A DNA stretch of 60,655 nt from Subtercola vilae (GTDB taxonomy: Bacteria > Actinomycetota > Actinomycetes > Actinomycetales > Microbacteriaceae): the NCBI RefSeq assembly GCF_004923255.1, contig NZ_QYRT01000021.1, positions 1-60,655 on the forward strand, read 5' to 3'. The translations under genes and the position numbers were made by a program. Position 1 is the stretch's first letter; the number at the start of each line of letters is the position of its first letter. Below, in pieces: positions 43,216 to 52,276 of this stretch. Below the pieces are notes generated by a model, which worked only from the letters and a program-made list of their open reading frames with translations, had not been told where the DNA came from and searched no databases.

Positions 43216-44424
43216 GTGCTAGAACCAGCCCCGGGCTACACCGGTTACACCGCGTACGACTACCTCGAGAAGGGCGTCGACTACCACGCTTTCGAGTACG
43301 CCGAGCAGATCGGCCGGGTGCCGGCCTACGCCGGCCTCGACCTGAACGAAGAAGAGAAGCTGCGCACCACCACGCTTCTCGCAAACGAGACGGTCATCTC
43401 GCTGCACGATCACGTGCAGGTGTTCCCGAAGAACATGGGCGAGGTGAAAGACAGCATCCGTTTCGGCCGCGAACCCACGGGCTACGCGGGTCTGTCGCGC
43501 TCGGGGCTCACCGCCGTGTTCGACAACGGCATGGATGGCACCTGCTGCATCTCGAGCGAAGCCGGCTGGAAGTACCAAGACGTACTGTTCGACCTCGGTG
43601 TGCGCATGGCCGACCTCGCTCACCAGGACTACGTGATCAAGGGCGAGACCCTGAAAGACATCCAGTACGCGAAAGACAACGGCAAGATCGCCCACGTCTT
43701 CGCTCTCGAGGCCTCGACGATGATCGAGAACGAGGTCGACCGCCTCGACGTGCTGTACGGCTTCGGCGTTCGCCAGATGGGCATCGCCTACTCCGAGGCG
43801 AACATGCTGGGTTCGGGGCTGAAAGAGCGCGGCGACGGCGGTCTCACCTTCTTCGGCGAGCGCGCGGTGACTCGCATGAACAAGCTCGGCATCGCCATCG
43901 ACATTTCGCACAGTGGTGACCGCACCTGCGTCGATACCATCAAGGCATCAACCAAGCCGGTGTTCATCACGCATGCCGGTGCCCGGGGCCTCTGGCCCAC
44001 GAACCGCATGAAGACCGATGAGACCATCATCGAGTGCGCGAAGCGCGGCGGCGTCATCGGCATCGAAGCGGCACCGCACACCACTCTGTCGCCCGATCAC
44101 CCCCTGCACTCGCTCGACTCGGTCATGGACCACTTCGAATACTGCGTGAACCTGGTGGGCCTCGAGCACGTCAGCTTCGGCCCCGACACCCTGTTCGGCG
44201 ACCACGTGGGCCTGCACAACGCGTTCTCGAGCAACCTGTCGCTCGGCCAGGCCCACGGCGGGGTCACCTTCGAGCAGGTCGAGTACGTCGACGGCCTCGA
44301 GAACCCGGCAGAAGAGTTCTACAACATCATTGGCTGGCTCGTGAAGCACGGCTACTCAGACGACGAGATCCGCGCCGTCGTCGGGGGCAACACCATGCGG
44401 GTCCTAGAGGAGGTATGGGTTTAA
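43216..44424 (+). CDS. M19 (membrane dipeptidase) family hydrolase
   Basis: A 402-residue amidohydrolase-fold enzyme. Metal-ligand candidates are the H-x-H of SLHDHV (residues 64 and 66), Glu in FALEAST near 160, and His in IDISHSGDRT and VFITHAGARGL, followed by RGGVIGIEA, the standard M19 order. Family members cleave dipeptides, including D-amino acid or dehydro forms. There is no signal peptide, so the substrate is probably imported by the neighbouring transporter. The GTG at 43216 follows AAGGAGA by 6 nt. The stop overlaps the next start (TAATG). Confidence 0.82.
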   Translation: MLEPAPGYTGYTAYDYLEKGVDYHAFEYAEQIGRVPAYAGLDLNEEEKLRTTTLLANETVISLHDHVQVFPKNMGEVKDSIRFGREPTGYAGLSRSGLTAVFDNGMDGTCCISSEAGWKYQDVLFDLGVRMADLAHQDYVIKGETLKDIQYAKDNGKIAHVFALEASTMIENEVDRLDVLYGFGVRQMGIAYSEANMLGSGLKERGDGGLTFFGERAVTRMNKLGIAIDISHSGDRTCVDTIKASTKPVFITHAGARGLWPTNRMKTDETIIECAKRGGVIGIEAAPHTTLSPDHPLHSLDSVMDHFEYCVNLVGLEHVSFGPDTLFGDHVGLHNAFSSNLSLGQAHGGVTFEQVEYVDGLENPAEEFYNIIGWLVKHGYSDDEIRAVVGGNTMRVLEEVWV

Positions 44425-46040
44425 TGCGTAAACGAAATCTGTCGATCGCGGTGGCTGCAGCGGCTGCCCTGATCGCGCTGAGCGCCTGTGCGCCCTCGGC
44501 TCCGCCCGCGTCGACGAGCACCGCCGCCACGGCCGGCAGCGACACGCTCACCATCGCCACGACCACCGACGTGGTCAACTACAACCCCCTGATCGGCAAC
44601 AGCCGCAGCGACTACTGGGTCACGAACCTGATGTACCCGCACCTGCTGAGCATCGCCGACGACGGAAAAAAGGAGCCGCAGGTCGCCACCAAGTGGGGCT
44701 ACGTCAACGACACCACGGGGTTCTACGACCTGCGCAGCGACATGAAGTGGAGCGACGGCACCCCGCTGACCGCTGCCGACGTGGCGTGGACCATGAACGC
44801 CGTGAAGAAAGACGCGCCCTCCGGCACGTTCTACGGGCAGATGGCCAACTTCGTCTCGGCCACCGCCGTCTCTGACACCCGAGTGGAGATCGCGCTCTCG
44901 AAGCCAGACTCCTCGATCGTCGAGGAGATCGGGTTCTGGGGCAACGTGGTACCGAAGCACGTGTTCGAGAAAGCGGCCTCTGTGGCCAAATTCGCGAACG
45001 ACGGCACCGACGGCGGCTGGGTCAGCGCAGGCCCCTACACCCTGAAGACGGTTCAGGTGGGCCAGAGCTACTCGATGGACAGGGTCGACTCGTACCCGCT
45101 CGTCGAGGGCGGCGTGCCCATCGCGGCCAAGGTCGTCTACCGCGTCTTCCCCGACATCAACACCGAGATTCTCGCCCTGCAGAGCGGTGAGGTCGACGCC
45201 ATCGCGAACGCGCTGCCGCCGGCGCAGGTGGCGCAGCTGAAGAGCTCGTCGGGCATCACGGTCGAAGAGGTCGGCGGCCTCGGCTACGCCCACATGACGT
45301 ACAACATGAAGAACGCCGACCTGGCGAAGCTGCAGGTGCGCCAGGCACTCGCAGCCTCGGTCGACTACGACGCCATCCGAAAGGTGGTGTTGCAGGACCA
45401 GGCCGTGTCGACGGGCTCCAGCCCGCTCATGCCCGTGCTCAGCGACTACTACGACAAATCGCTCACCGAGTACACGTTCGACACCGACAAGGCACGGCAG
45501 CTGATGCAACAGGCCGGCTACACCGCCGACTCGAGCGGCAACTTCCCTGTGGCGTTCAAGTTCATCTACTCGCTGCAAGACAGCGTGACCAGCCAGTGGG
45601 CGCAGTTGGTGAAAGACGGTGCCGCGAAAGCGGGGATCACGATCAACCTCGTGGGAACCGAGCGCAACACCTACCTCGCCGCCACGGCGAAGGGCGACTA
45701 CGACATCTACGCGGGCAACTTTGCCATCATGGATGACCCGGTCACCAACTTCACGCTGGCCTACCTGCCCGGTGGCGCGATCAACTACAGCTTGGTCGAC
45801 GACCCAGCGCTGAACGATCTCATCGCCCAGGGAACCGTGGCGACCGATACCGCGAGCAAGGTGGCCATCATGCAGAAAGCCGCGAAGATCGTGCACGACC
45901 AGGTCTACGACAACGTGATGTACACGCAGAACCTGTTCTTCGCGCACAGCTCGAAGTGGGAGGGCTTCGTAACGAAGCCCAGCGAACTGCTGTCGATCGT
46001 GAACCCCCTCTCGGTCGCGAGCGCCCACAAGGTCGGCTGA
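44424..46040 (+). CDS. ABC transporter substrate-binding lipoprotein, family 5 (peptide/opine/nickel)
   Basis: A 538-residue lipoprotein. Signal peptide with lipobox LSAC (near residue 21). SBP_5 signatures include DLRSDMKWSDGTPLTAADVAWTM (read at 44728-44797), GPYTLK, LQSGEVDAIANALPP and VRQALAASVDYDAI. It captures the locus substrate outside the membrane. The ATG at 44424 lies 10 nt after GAGGAGG and overlaps the preceding stop; another ATG at 44415 is too close to that site. Confidence 0.93.
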   Translation: MRKRNLSIAVAAAAALIALSACAPSAPPASTSTAATAGSDTLTIATTTDVVNYNPLIGNSRSDYWVTNLMYPHLLSIADDGKKEPQVATKWGYVNDTTGFYDLRSDMKWSDGTPLTAADVAWTMNAVKKDAPSGTFYGQMANFVSATAVSDTRVEIALSKPDSSIVEEIGFWGNVVPKHVFEKAASVAKFANDGTDGGWVSAGPYTLKTVQVGQSYSMDRVDSYPLVEGGVPIAAKVVYRVFPDINTEILALQSGEVDAIANALPPAQVAQLKSSSGITVEEVGGLGYAHMTYNMKNADLAKLQVRQALAASVDYDAIRKVVLQDQAVSTGSSPLMPVLSDYYDKSLTEYTFDTDKARQLMQQAGYTADSSGNFPVAFKFIYSLQDSVTSQWAQLVKDGAAKAGITINLVGTERNTYLAATAKGDYDIYAGNFAIMDDPVTNFTLAYLPGGAINYSLVDDPALNDLIAQGTVATDTASKVAIMQKAAKIVHDQVYDNVMYTQNLFFAHSSKWEGFVTKPSELLSIVNPLSVASAHKVG

Positions 46041-46081
46041 CCCTCTCCACCGTTTCACTCACGTACGAAAGGGTCGCCCGC

Positions 46082-47044
46082 GTGTCTCGACTTTCATTCA
46101 TCCTCCGGCGCCTCGGCAGAAGTGTCTTCACGATCTGGTTCGCCGTGACCGTGACATTCCTTCTGTTGCGGCTGCTCCCCGGAGACCCGGCGCTGGCCAT
46201 CGCCAGCCCGAATATGACAGACGACGCGCGGGCGGCCCTGCTCACCCAGTACGGTCTCGACAAACCGCTGATCGCGCAGTACGGCATCTACCTGTTCGAA
46301 CTCGTGCGGGGCAACTTCGGCACCTCGTTCACCCAGTCCATTCCCGTGATGAACGTGCTGCTCCAGCGACTGCCGTGGACCCTGCTGCTGACCTTCACCG
46401 CCCTGCTGCTCACGGTGCTGGTCGGTATTCCCCTCGGCGTGCTCGCGGCCTCGAAGAAGGGCCGCTTCATCGACAAGTTCGTGCAGATCGTGGGGGTGAC
46501 GGGTCAGTCGATCTTCGTTCCGAGCATCGGCGTGCTGCTGCTGTTCGTCTTCGGGCTGAACCTGCGCTGGCTGCCCATCGGCGGCGCGTACGACACCAAT
46601 GCGTACGGGATGGCGTGGTACGGCAGCGTGATCAGTCATCTCATTCTGCCGGCCGTCTCACTCATGCTCATCCAGCTCGGATCGTACGTGCTCACCATGC
46701 GCTCGACCCTCATCGAGGCGCTCGGCGAAGACTACGTCACGCTCGCCAGGGCGAACGGGCTGCCCTACCGGCGTATTCTCTGGAAGCACGCGCTCAGGAA
46801 CGCTCTGCTGCCCACCACCACCCTCATCGGGCTGCAGCTCGGCTTTCTGGTGGGCGGCGCCGTGCTCACCGAGACCGTCTTCGCGTACCCCGGCATCGGC
46901 CGCGGAATCTACGAGGCGGTCACCCAGCTCGACTTCCCCGTTCTGCAGGGCGCCTTTCTGCTGCTCGCCGTCACCGTCGTGGTGGCGAACATGCTCACCG
47001 ACATCGTCTACGGCTTTCTCGACCCCCGGGTGAAAACATCATGA
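46082..47044 (+). CDS. dppB: ABC transporter permease (DppB type)
   Basis: A 320-residue permease with six membrane segments. N-terminal FILRRLGRSVFTIWFAVTVTFLLLRLLPGDP is the DppB/OppB block (positions 46100-46189). EALGEDYVTLARANGLPYRRILWKHALRNALLP holds the EAA loop that contacts the ATPase (near residue 235). The start is GTG at 46082 after GAAAGGG. Confidence 0.94.
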   Translation: MSRLSFILRRLGRSVFTIWFAVTVTFLLLRLLPGDPALAIASPNMTDDARAALLTQYGLDKPLIAQYGIYLFELVRGNFGTSFTQSIPVMNVLLQRLPWTLLLTFTALLLTVLVGIPLGVLAASKKGRFIDKFVQIVGVTGQSIFVPSIGVLLLFVFGLNLRWLPIGGAYDTNAYGMAWYGSVISHLILPAVSLMLIQLGSYVLTMRSTLIEALGEDYVTLARANGLPYRRILWKHALRNALLPTTTLIGLQLGFLVGGAVLTETVFAYPGIGRGIYEAVTQLDFPVLQGAFLLLAVTVVVANMLTDIVYGFLDPRVKTS

Positions 47045-47955
47045 CCTCTCTTGATCCTCTGCTGGCCGGCGCCACAACGGGCACGGCCGTACTCGCTGAA
47101 CCGATCGCCGACAGCAACGGCCGGGCCAGCCGGGCGACCTGGCGGGTGTTCCGGCGGGATCCGCTCGGGATGGGCTCGATGGTCATCCTCGCCCTGCTGG
47201 TACTCGTGGCTCTCGCCGCGCCCCTCATCGCCACGTACCCGGCGAGCTACGGCACCGACGTACTGAAAGCACCGAGCCTCACCAACCTGTTCGGTACCGA
47301 CTCCCTCGGCCGCGACGTGTTCGGCGAGGTGATCTGGGGCACTCAGCAGAGCCTTCTGGTCGCCGTCTCCGCCTCGTTCATCGCCATCGTGGTGGGCACC
47401 CTCGTGGCCGTTCTCGGCGCCTACTTTCGCCGACTCGACGGCTTCATCAGCATCATCGTCGACCTCACGCTCTCGCTGCCGGTGCTGCCACTGATGATTC
47501 TCATCGCGGCTCTCATCGGCCCCAGTACCACCACCATCATCGGTGTCGTCGCCGCGTTCTCCTGGCCAGAGGTCACCCGGCTCGTGCGGTCGCAGGCGCT
47601 CACTGTCGTGAATCTGCCCTATGTCGACGCGGCCCGGCTGATGACCACCTCGCCGTTCTGGATCATCTCCCGCCACATCGTTCCCGCGGTCGCCCCGGTG
47701 ATCGTGGTGTCGGTGGTGGTCACCGCTTCGCGCGCTGTGCTGTCGGCGGCCGGCCTCGCCTTTCTCGGGCTCGGCGACCCGACGGTGTGGTCGTGGGGGC
47801 GCATCCTCTACGAGGCACAGCAGTCGGGTGCCATGTCGAGCGCCTGGTGGCTCACCCTGATTCCCTCCATCGCCATTCTGCTGCTGGTGCTCTCGGCCAC
47901 GCTGCTCTCGATCGCGTACAACGACGCCCGCAACCCGCGCAACCGCGCCCGGTAG
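47041..47955 (+). CDS. dppC: ABC transporter permease (DppC type)
   Basis: A 304-residue permease. FRRDPLGMGSMVILALLVLVALAAPLIATYP is the typical DppC N-terminus, NLFGTDSLGRDVFGEVIWG is the conserved extracytoplasmic block and PYVDAARLMTTSPFWIISRHIVP is the EAA loop. It overlaps dppB by 4 nt (ATGA). With DppB it forms the channel for the family 5 binding protein. Confidence 0.94.
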   Translation: MTSLDPLLAGATTGTAVLAEPIADSNGRASRATWRVFRRDPLGMGSMVILALLVLVALAAPLIATYPASYGTDVLKAPSLTNLFGTDSLGRDVFGEVIWGTQQSLLVAVSASFIAIVVGTLVAVLGAYFRRLDGFISIIVDLTLSLPVLPLMILIAALIGPSTTTIIGVVAAFSWPEVTRLVRSQALTVVNLPYVDAARLMTTSPFWIISRHIVPAVAPVIVVSVVVTASRAVLSAAGLAFLGLGDPTVWSWGRILYEAQQSGAMSSAWWLTLIPSIAILLLVLSATLLSIAYNDARNPRNRAR

Positions 47956-47984
47956 AACCGCACGCGAGCAAGAAACGGATGCCC

Positions 47985-49196
47985 ATGACCCTCACCAACG
48001 CCTCCCCCAGCCGCACCCCCTTCGCTGCGCGCCTCGCCCCCGAGTTCTTCGACCGGGTGCAGGCGCGCCTGCTGCCGTCTCTCGAGGCCGAATCTCTCGA
48101 CGCCGTGCTCACCGACGACCCCGAAGACGTGGCGTATCTCACCGGTTTCTTCCACCACCCGTGCGAACGACCGGTGGCCGTGTGGCTGGCCGCCGACGGC
48201 GAGAGCATTCTCATGACACCGATGCTCGAACGGGAGAACGCAGAACGCCAGCAGGCACGGGCCGACCAGCTCGTCTCGTATGCCGAGTTTCCCGGCGTCG
48301 AGGCTCCGTTCACGTCGCTCGCCCGGGCCGTCGTCGGCGCTCCCCGCCGGGTCGGATTCAGTACCCACATGACCCACGAGCGCCTCACCGCGGCCATGCT
48401 GGCGCTGCCCGGCTGCGAGTTCGTGCCCACGACGCTCATCACCGTGGCGCGGTACGTGAAGTTCGACGAAGAGATCGCCCTGCACCGCGAGGCCGCCCGC
48501 ATCACCGACGTGATGCTCGAGGCCGGTGTCGAGCATCTGACGGAGGCGATCAGTCGCCGGGGCACCCTGCCGAGCGAGGCCGAACTCGCCGCCCACGTCA
48601 CCTCGACCGGAGTGAAGACGATGTACCGCGAACACGATGACGTGGTCGTCGTCTCTCCCCTCGCGGGCGGCCTCGTCTATGCCGGTGCGAACTCGGCGTT
48701 CCCGCACGGACTGCCTTCCGGCTACCGGCTGCGGCCCGGCGACACCTTCATGCTGTCGCTCGGCTGCGCGGTGGGCGGCCGCTTCGTCGAGGGTGAGCGC
48801 ACCTTCGTACTCGGAGAGCCGACGGATGACCAGAGGCGCTACCACGACACCGTTCGCCGGGCGCAGAAGATCGGCGGCGAGGCCATCAGGCCGGGGGCAC
48901 AGTGTCGCGCGGCCAACACGACCTGCCTGGCTGTCATCGAAGACGCGGGCCTCGGCCGATACCTGCGGCACCGCCAGGGGCACGGAATCGGCCTCGGCAT
49001 GCACGAGCCGCCGTGGCTCGAGGCCGGTGACGCGACCCTGCTCGAACCCGGCATGGTGGTGTCGAACGAACCCGGCATCTACATTCCGGGTCACGCCGGC
49101 TACCGCATCAGCGACAGCATGCTTGTCACCGAACACGGATCAGAGCCCCTCACCTCGTTCGGGCGCGACCTGGAGCACTGCACCATCGCCCTGTGA
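47985..49196 (+). CDS. M24 (pita-bread fold) hydrolase lacking most metal ligands, creatinase/ectoine hydrolase-like
   Basis: A 403-residue two-domain protein with a creatinase-like N-terminal domain (VLTDDPEDVAYLTGFFHHP) and a pita-bread domain. By eye alignment with aminopeptidase P, the first metal Asp is Ser (FMLSLGC), the second is Glu (FVEGERTF) and the last Glu is Ser (YRISDSMLVTE), while GHGIGLGMHE near residue 334 and SNEPGIYIP keep His and Glu. Loss of the dinuclear site is known for creatinase-like, metal-independent members, so a C-N hydrolase rather than an Xaa-Pro peptidase is likely. ATG choice: 47985; 47979 also possible. Confidence 0.8.
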   Translation: MTLTNASPSRTPFAARLAPEFFDRVQARLLPSLEAESLDAVLTDDPEDVAYLTGFFHHPCERPVAVWLAADGESILMTPMLERENAERQQARADQLVSYAEFPGVEAPFTSLARAVVGAPRRVGFSTHMTHERLTAAMLALPGCEFVPTTLITVARYVKFDEEIALHREAARITDVMLEAGVEHLTEAISRRGTLPSEAELAAHVTSTGVKTMYREHDDVVVVSPLAGGLVYAGANSAFPHGLPSGYRLRPGDTFMLSLGCAVGGRFVEGERTFVLGEPTDDQRRYHDTVRRAQKIGGEAIRPGAQCRAANTTCLAVIEDAGLGRYLRHRQGHGIGLGMHEPPWLEAGDATLLEPGMVVSNEPGIYIPGHAGYRISDSMLVTEHGSEPLTSFGRDLEHCTIAL

Positions 49197-49246
49197 CCAC
49201 CCGACCCACACGCTTCGCCTGCACCAAACGTAAGGAAAGAGCATCC

Positions 49247-50164
49247 ATGACCGACCAGAACGTCTCGCCCGAATTCGCGAAGGCGACCACCACTGCCCAG
49301 CGGGTTCTCATCAACGGCAACGAACTCGCCGTCGAGGTTCTCGGCCCTGAGGGCGCGCCCGTCATCATCACCCATCACGGAGCTCCCGGGCTCGGGTCGC
49401 GCGCAGAGCCCCGCGCCAGCTTCGGCCGGCTCGCCGACGAGTACCGGGTCGTGGTGTTCGATGCACGCGGGTCGGGCGAGAGCGAGGGCAGTGGCGAGTT
49501 CAGCCATGAACAGTGGGCGGCCGACATCGACGCGCTGCGGCAGTGGGTGGGCGCCGAGAAGATCGTGATGGCCGGCGGTTCGTACGGCGGTTTCATGTCG
49601 ATGGAGTACGCCGTGCGCTACCCCGAGCACGTTACAGCGGTGGTGCTGCGCGATACCTCGCCCGACAATGGCAACGCCCATCTGGCCCGCGAGAATGCCC
49701 TCGCCAGCGACCGGGTGAGCGTCGACATGGAGAAGTTCGACCGCATCGACGAGGGCCGCGTGCGAGACAACGACGACCTGTACGACTGCTGGCTCGAGAT
49801 TCTGCCGCTCTACGATTTCGCCTACGATCCGGCCGCCGCCGCTCGCAAAGCCGCTGCCACGCCATACCGCTACCGGGCCCACAACTATTCGTTCTCACAG
49901 AATCTGCCGAACTATGACCTCAAGCCGCAGTTGGCCGAACTCGACGTACCGCTGCTCATTACAGTAGGGAGACACGACTGGATCACTCCGGTGTCGTGCA
50001 GCGAGACCATCGCCGGGTTGGTGGCCGGTTCAGAATTGGTGGTGTTCGAGAAATCGGGGCATTCACCGCAGATCGAAGAGGTCGACGAGTGGACGCAGAC
50101 GGTTCGCGCATTCCTTCACCGAGTGGCGCCTCCGTCGGCGCTGAGAGCGCTGGCCGGAGAATAA
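49247..50164 (+). CDS. Alpha/beta hydrolase, proline iminopeptidase-like
   Basis: A 305-residue hydrolase. Oxyanion region THHGAPGLGSRAEPR, FDARGSGESEG near residue 68, nucleophile elbow GGSYGGFMSMEYA near 108, Asp in TVGRHDWITPVS and His in EKSGHSPQIEE near 283. The cap and GxSxGG sequence resemble proline iminopeptidases and related amidases/esterases. AAGGAAAGAG precedes the ATG. It is the last enzyme in the peptide-type operon, so it may finish hydrolysis of the imported compound (inference). Confidence 0.85.
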   Translation: MTDQNVSPEFAKATTTAQRVLINGNELAVEVLGPEGAPVIITHHGAPGLGSRAEPRASFGRLADEYRVVVFDARGSGESEGSGEFSHEQWAADIDALRQWVGAEKIVMAGGSYGGFMSMEYAVRYPEHVTAVVLRDTSPDNGNAHLARENALASDRVSVDMEKFDRIDEGRVRDNDDLYDCWLEILPLYDFAYDPAAAARKAAATPYRYRAHNYSFSQNLPNYDLKPQLAELDVPLLITVGRHDWITPVSCSETIAGLVAGSELVVFEKSGHSPQIEEVDEWTQTVRAFLHRVAPPSALRALAGE

Positions 50165-50166
50165 GC

Positions 50167-51240
50167 GTGCTCGACACGCTCGACGACCTCGATCGCCGCA
50201 TCGTGGTCGCCATGCAGAACGACGGCCGGGCCAGCTGGCGGGCCATTGCCGAAGTCGTCGATTCGTCGACCGCCACGGTGGCCCGGCGCGGCCAGCACCT
50301 CATCTCGGCGGGCGTCATCAAAGTGGCGGTAGTACCCTCGCTCGGTGCTACGGGCGATGTCTCGACCTTTCTCATTCGCATCACCTGCCAGCCCGGCATG
50401 CAGATTCTGGTGGCGGCCGAACTCGTGACCCATGCCGATGTGCGATTCGTCACGATTGTCACTGGCGGCTACGACATCTTCGCCGAGCTCGCGGTCTCAG
50501 GCGGGGCAACCCACTACCCGCAACTCGTCGAAGAACTCCAGTCGATCACCGGCATCGAACGCTGGCGCAGCGACCTCATCATGCACATCTACAAGGTGTC
50601 GTTCGACTGGGGGCGGCAGCTGTTCGCCGACACACTGCGGTTACCTGCCGTCGAGCATCCGGCAGACACCCGCACCGCAGGCACCCCAGGCACCCCCAGC
50701 ACCACCGACCTGCAGATCGTCGAGCCCACGCCCTGCAGCCCCACTCACTTCGACAGCGCCGACTGGAAGATTCTCGACCTGCTGCGCGACGACGGCCGGG
50801 TCACCTTTCAGGCCATCGCTGACAGCCTCGGCATGAACGAGTCGAGCGTTCGCCGCCGGTTCGAACGACTGAAGGCGGCCGAGTGCATCGACATTCTCAC
50901 GCTGGTACCGGCCCCGGCCCTGGGCATGGGCGCCGAGACGCTCATGACCGTGAAGGTCTCACCCGCGCGAATGGATGCCGTGGCCCGAGAACTCGCGCAG
51001 CACCCCGCCGTGCGCTACCTGGCTGCGACGCTCGACGAGAATGCCCTGTTCTGCGAAATCATCATGCCGTCGACCAACGACCTGTACACCTTCATCACCT
51101 CGACGCTCTCACAGCTCGACGGCGTGGAAGGGTGGACTGCCTCGATGGAACTGCTTTTTCTGAAGCGTGGGTTCATCGAGACGCCCTGGTGGCGCGGGCA
51201 GGTCTCGTACCCCGAGCTGGGCGCTGCAGCCAGCGCGTAG
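50167..51240 (+). CDS. Tandem-duplicated Lrp/AsnC family regulator
   Basis: A 357-residue protein made of two Lrp units. Unit 1 has its helix-turn-helix at residues ~5-50 (LDDLDRRIVVAMQNDGRASWRAIAEVV) and an effector (RAM) domain to ~155. A Thr/Pro linker (about 160-190) follows. Unit 2 has its helix-turn-helix at ~195-240 (SADWKILDLLRDDGRVTFQAIAD, ESSVRRRFERL) and a second effector domain ending near 345. Typical Lrp proteins have one unit of ~150 residues. The GTG at 50167 is 2 nt after the hydrolase gene, so it is in the operon it probably regulates. Confidence 0.88.
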   Translation: MLDTLDDLDRRIVVAMQNDGRASWRAIAEVVDSSTATVARRGQHLISAGVIKVAVVPSLGATGDVSTFLIRITCQPGMQILVAAELVTHADVRFVTIVTGGYDIFAELAVSGGATHYPQLVEELQSITGIERWRSDLIMHIYKVSFDWGRQLFADTLRLPAVEHPADTRTAGTPGTPSTTDLQIVEPTPCSPTHFDSADWKILDLLRDDGRVTFQAIADSLGMNESSVRRRFERLKAAECIDILTLVPAPALGMGAETLMTVKVSPARMDAVARELAQHPAVRYLAATLDENALFCEIIMPSTNDLYTFITSTLSQLDGVEGWTASMELLFLKRGFIETPWWRGQVSYPELGAAASA

Positions 51241-51258
51241 CGGGCGAACCTACGACCC

Positions 51259-52266
51259 CTACGCCCCCTGCGCCGCGCTCCACGCCGCGATCTCGCCGCG
51301 CAACTCGGCCTTGCGTTCGTCGCTCGCGAATGACGCCGTGACCGAGTTACCGGCGAGCATCACCATGGTGGACAGGTCGAAGTCGAAGGCCTGCTGCACC
51401 GCCACATAGTTGTCGCCGATGTACCCACCGAAGTACGACGGGTCGTCGCTGTTCACGGTGACGAGGAGCCCCGCGTCGAGCATGCGGGGCAGCGGATGCT
51501 CGACCATCGTGTCGACTCCCCGCAGCCGCACAGTCGAGAGCGGGCACACTGTCAGCGGAATCTGGCGTTCCCGCAGCGCCTCGACGAGCGCCGGGTCTTC
51601 GAGGCTCCGAATGCCGTGGTCGAGCCGCTCGATGCCGAGCACCTCGAGGGCCGGCCACACGTACTCGGGGCCGCCTTCTTCGCCGGCGTGCGCCACCGCG
51701 TGAAGGCCCAGCTCGCGCGCCCGGCGGTACACCCGTTCGAACAGCTCGGGCGGGTAGCCGACCTCGGTGGAGTCGAGCCCCACCCCGACGAGGTCACCCG
51801 CGCGGTGGGCCACCGACTCGAGAGTCTCGAGGGCCTTCTCGACGGGAAGATCGCGCAAGAAGCAGAGAATCAGCCCGCCCGTGATGCCCCACTCGAGATT
51901 CGCCTCGGCGAGCGCGTCACGCAGCCCGTCGATGACGGTGTCGACCGCCACCCCGCGGCTCGTGTGCGCCTGCGGGTCGAAGAACATCTCGACGTGCCGC
52001 ACCCCCTGCGCGTGGGCTCTGGCGAGGTAGGCCCGTGCGAGGTCGGCGAAGTCGGCCCTCGTTCGCAGCACGATGCTGCACGCGAAGTACAGGTCGAGAA
52101 ACGACTGCAGATCGGTGAACTCGAGCCGCTCACGAAGCTCGTCGACACTGTCGAACGGAAGCGAGATGCCGTTGCGCTCGGCGAGCGCGAACACCATCTC
52201 GGGTTCGAGGGTGCCTTCGATGTGCAGGTGCAGCTCGGTTTTGGGCAGGGCGAGAAGGTCGGGCAT
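51259..52266 (-). CDS. Adenosine deaminase superfamily protein, adenine deaminase-like
   Basis: A 335-residue zinc aminohydrolase. Zinc and catalytic residues: H-x-H in PKTELHLHIEG near residue 12, His and Glu in VAHAGEEGGPEYVWPA near 190, His in RLDHGIRSLED and Asp-Asp in VNSDDPSYFGGYIGDN near 275. The HLHIEGTLEPE start, EVGYPPELF and PEYVWPALEVL blocks resemble the Pseudomonas PA0148/yeast Aah1 group, which deaminates adenine rather than adenosine (knowledge). N6-substituted adenine deaminases are a close alternative. An in-frame GTG at 52272 is an alternative start. Last gene of the TetR-led operon. Confidence 0.85.
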   Translation of the reverse strand: MPDLLALPKTELHLHIEGTLEPEMVFALAERNGISLPFDSVDELRERLEFTDLQSFLDLYFACSIVLRTRADFADLARAYLARAHAQGVRHVEMFFDPQAHTSRGVAVDTVIDGLRDALAEANLEWGITGGLILCFLRDLPVEKALETLESVAHRAGDLVGVGLDSTEVGYPPELFERVYRRARELGLHAVAHAGEEGGPEYVWPALEVLGIERLDHGIRSLEDPALVEALRERQIPLTVCPLSTVRLRGVDTMVEHPLPRMLDAGLLVTVNSDDPSYFGGYIGDNYVAVQQAFDFDLSTMVMLAGNSVTASFASDERKAELRGEIAAWSAAQGA

Positions 52267-52276
52267 GGTCACAGCT

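Noticed and set aside
44421-46058. A 545-codon reverse frame antisense to the family 5 binding protein
   Set aside because: Val/Asp/Arg/His-rich shadow of a high-GC gene on the other strand; no start signal or domain.
49997-50166. Possible upstream extension of the Lrp gene inside the alpha/beta hydrolase gene
   Set aside because: The extension is out of frame with the hydrolase, has shadow composition, and the helix-turn-helix begins right after the GTG at 50167.
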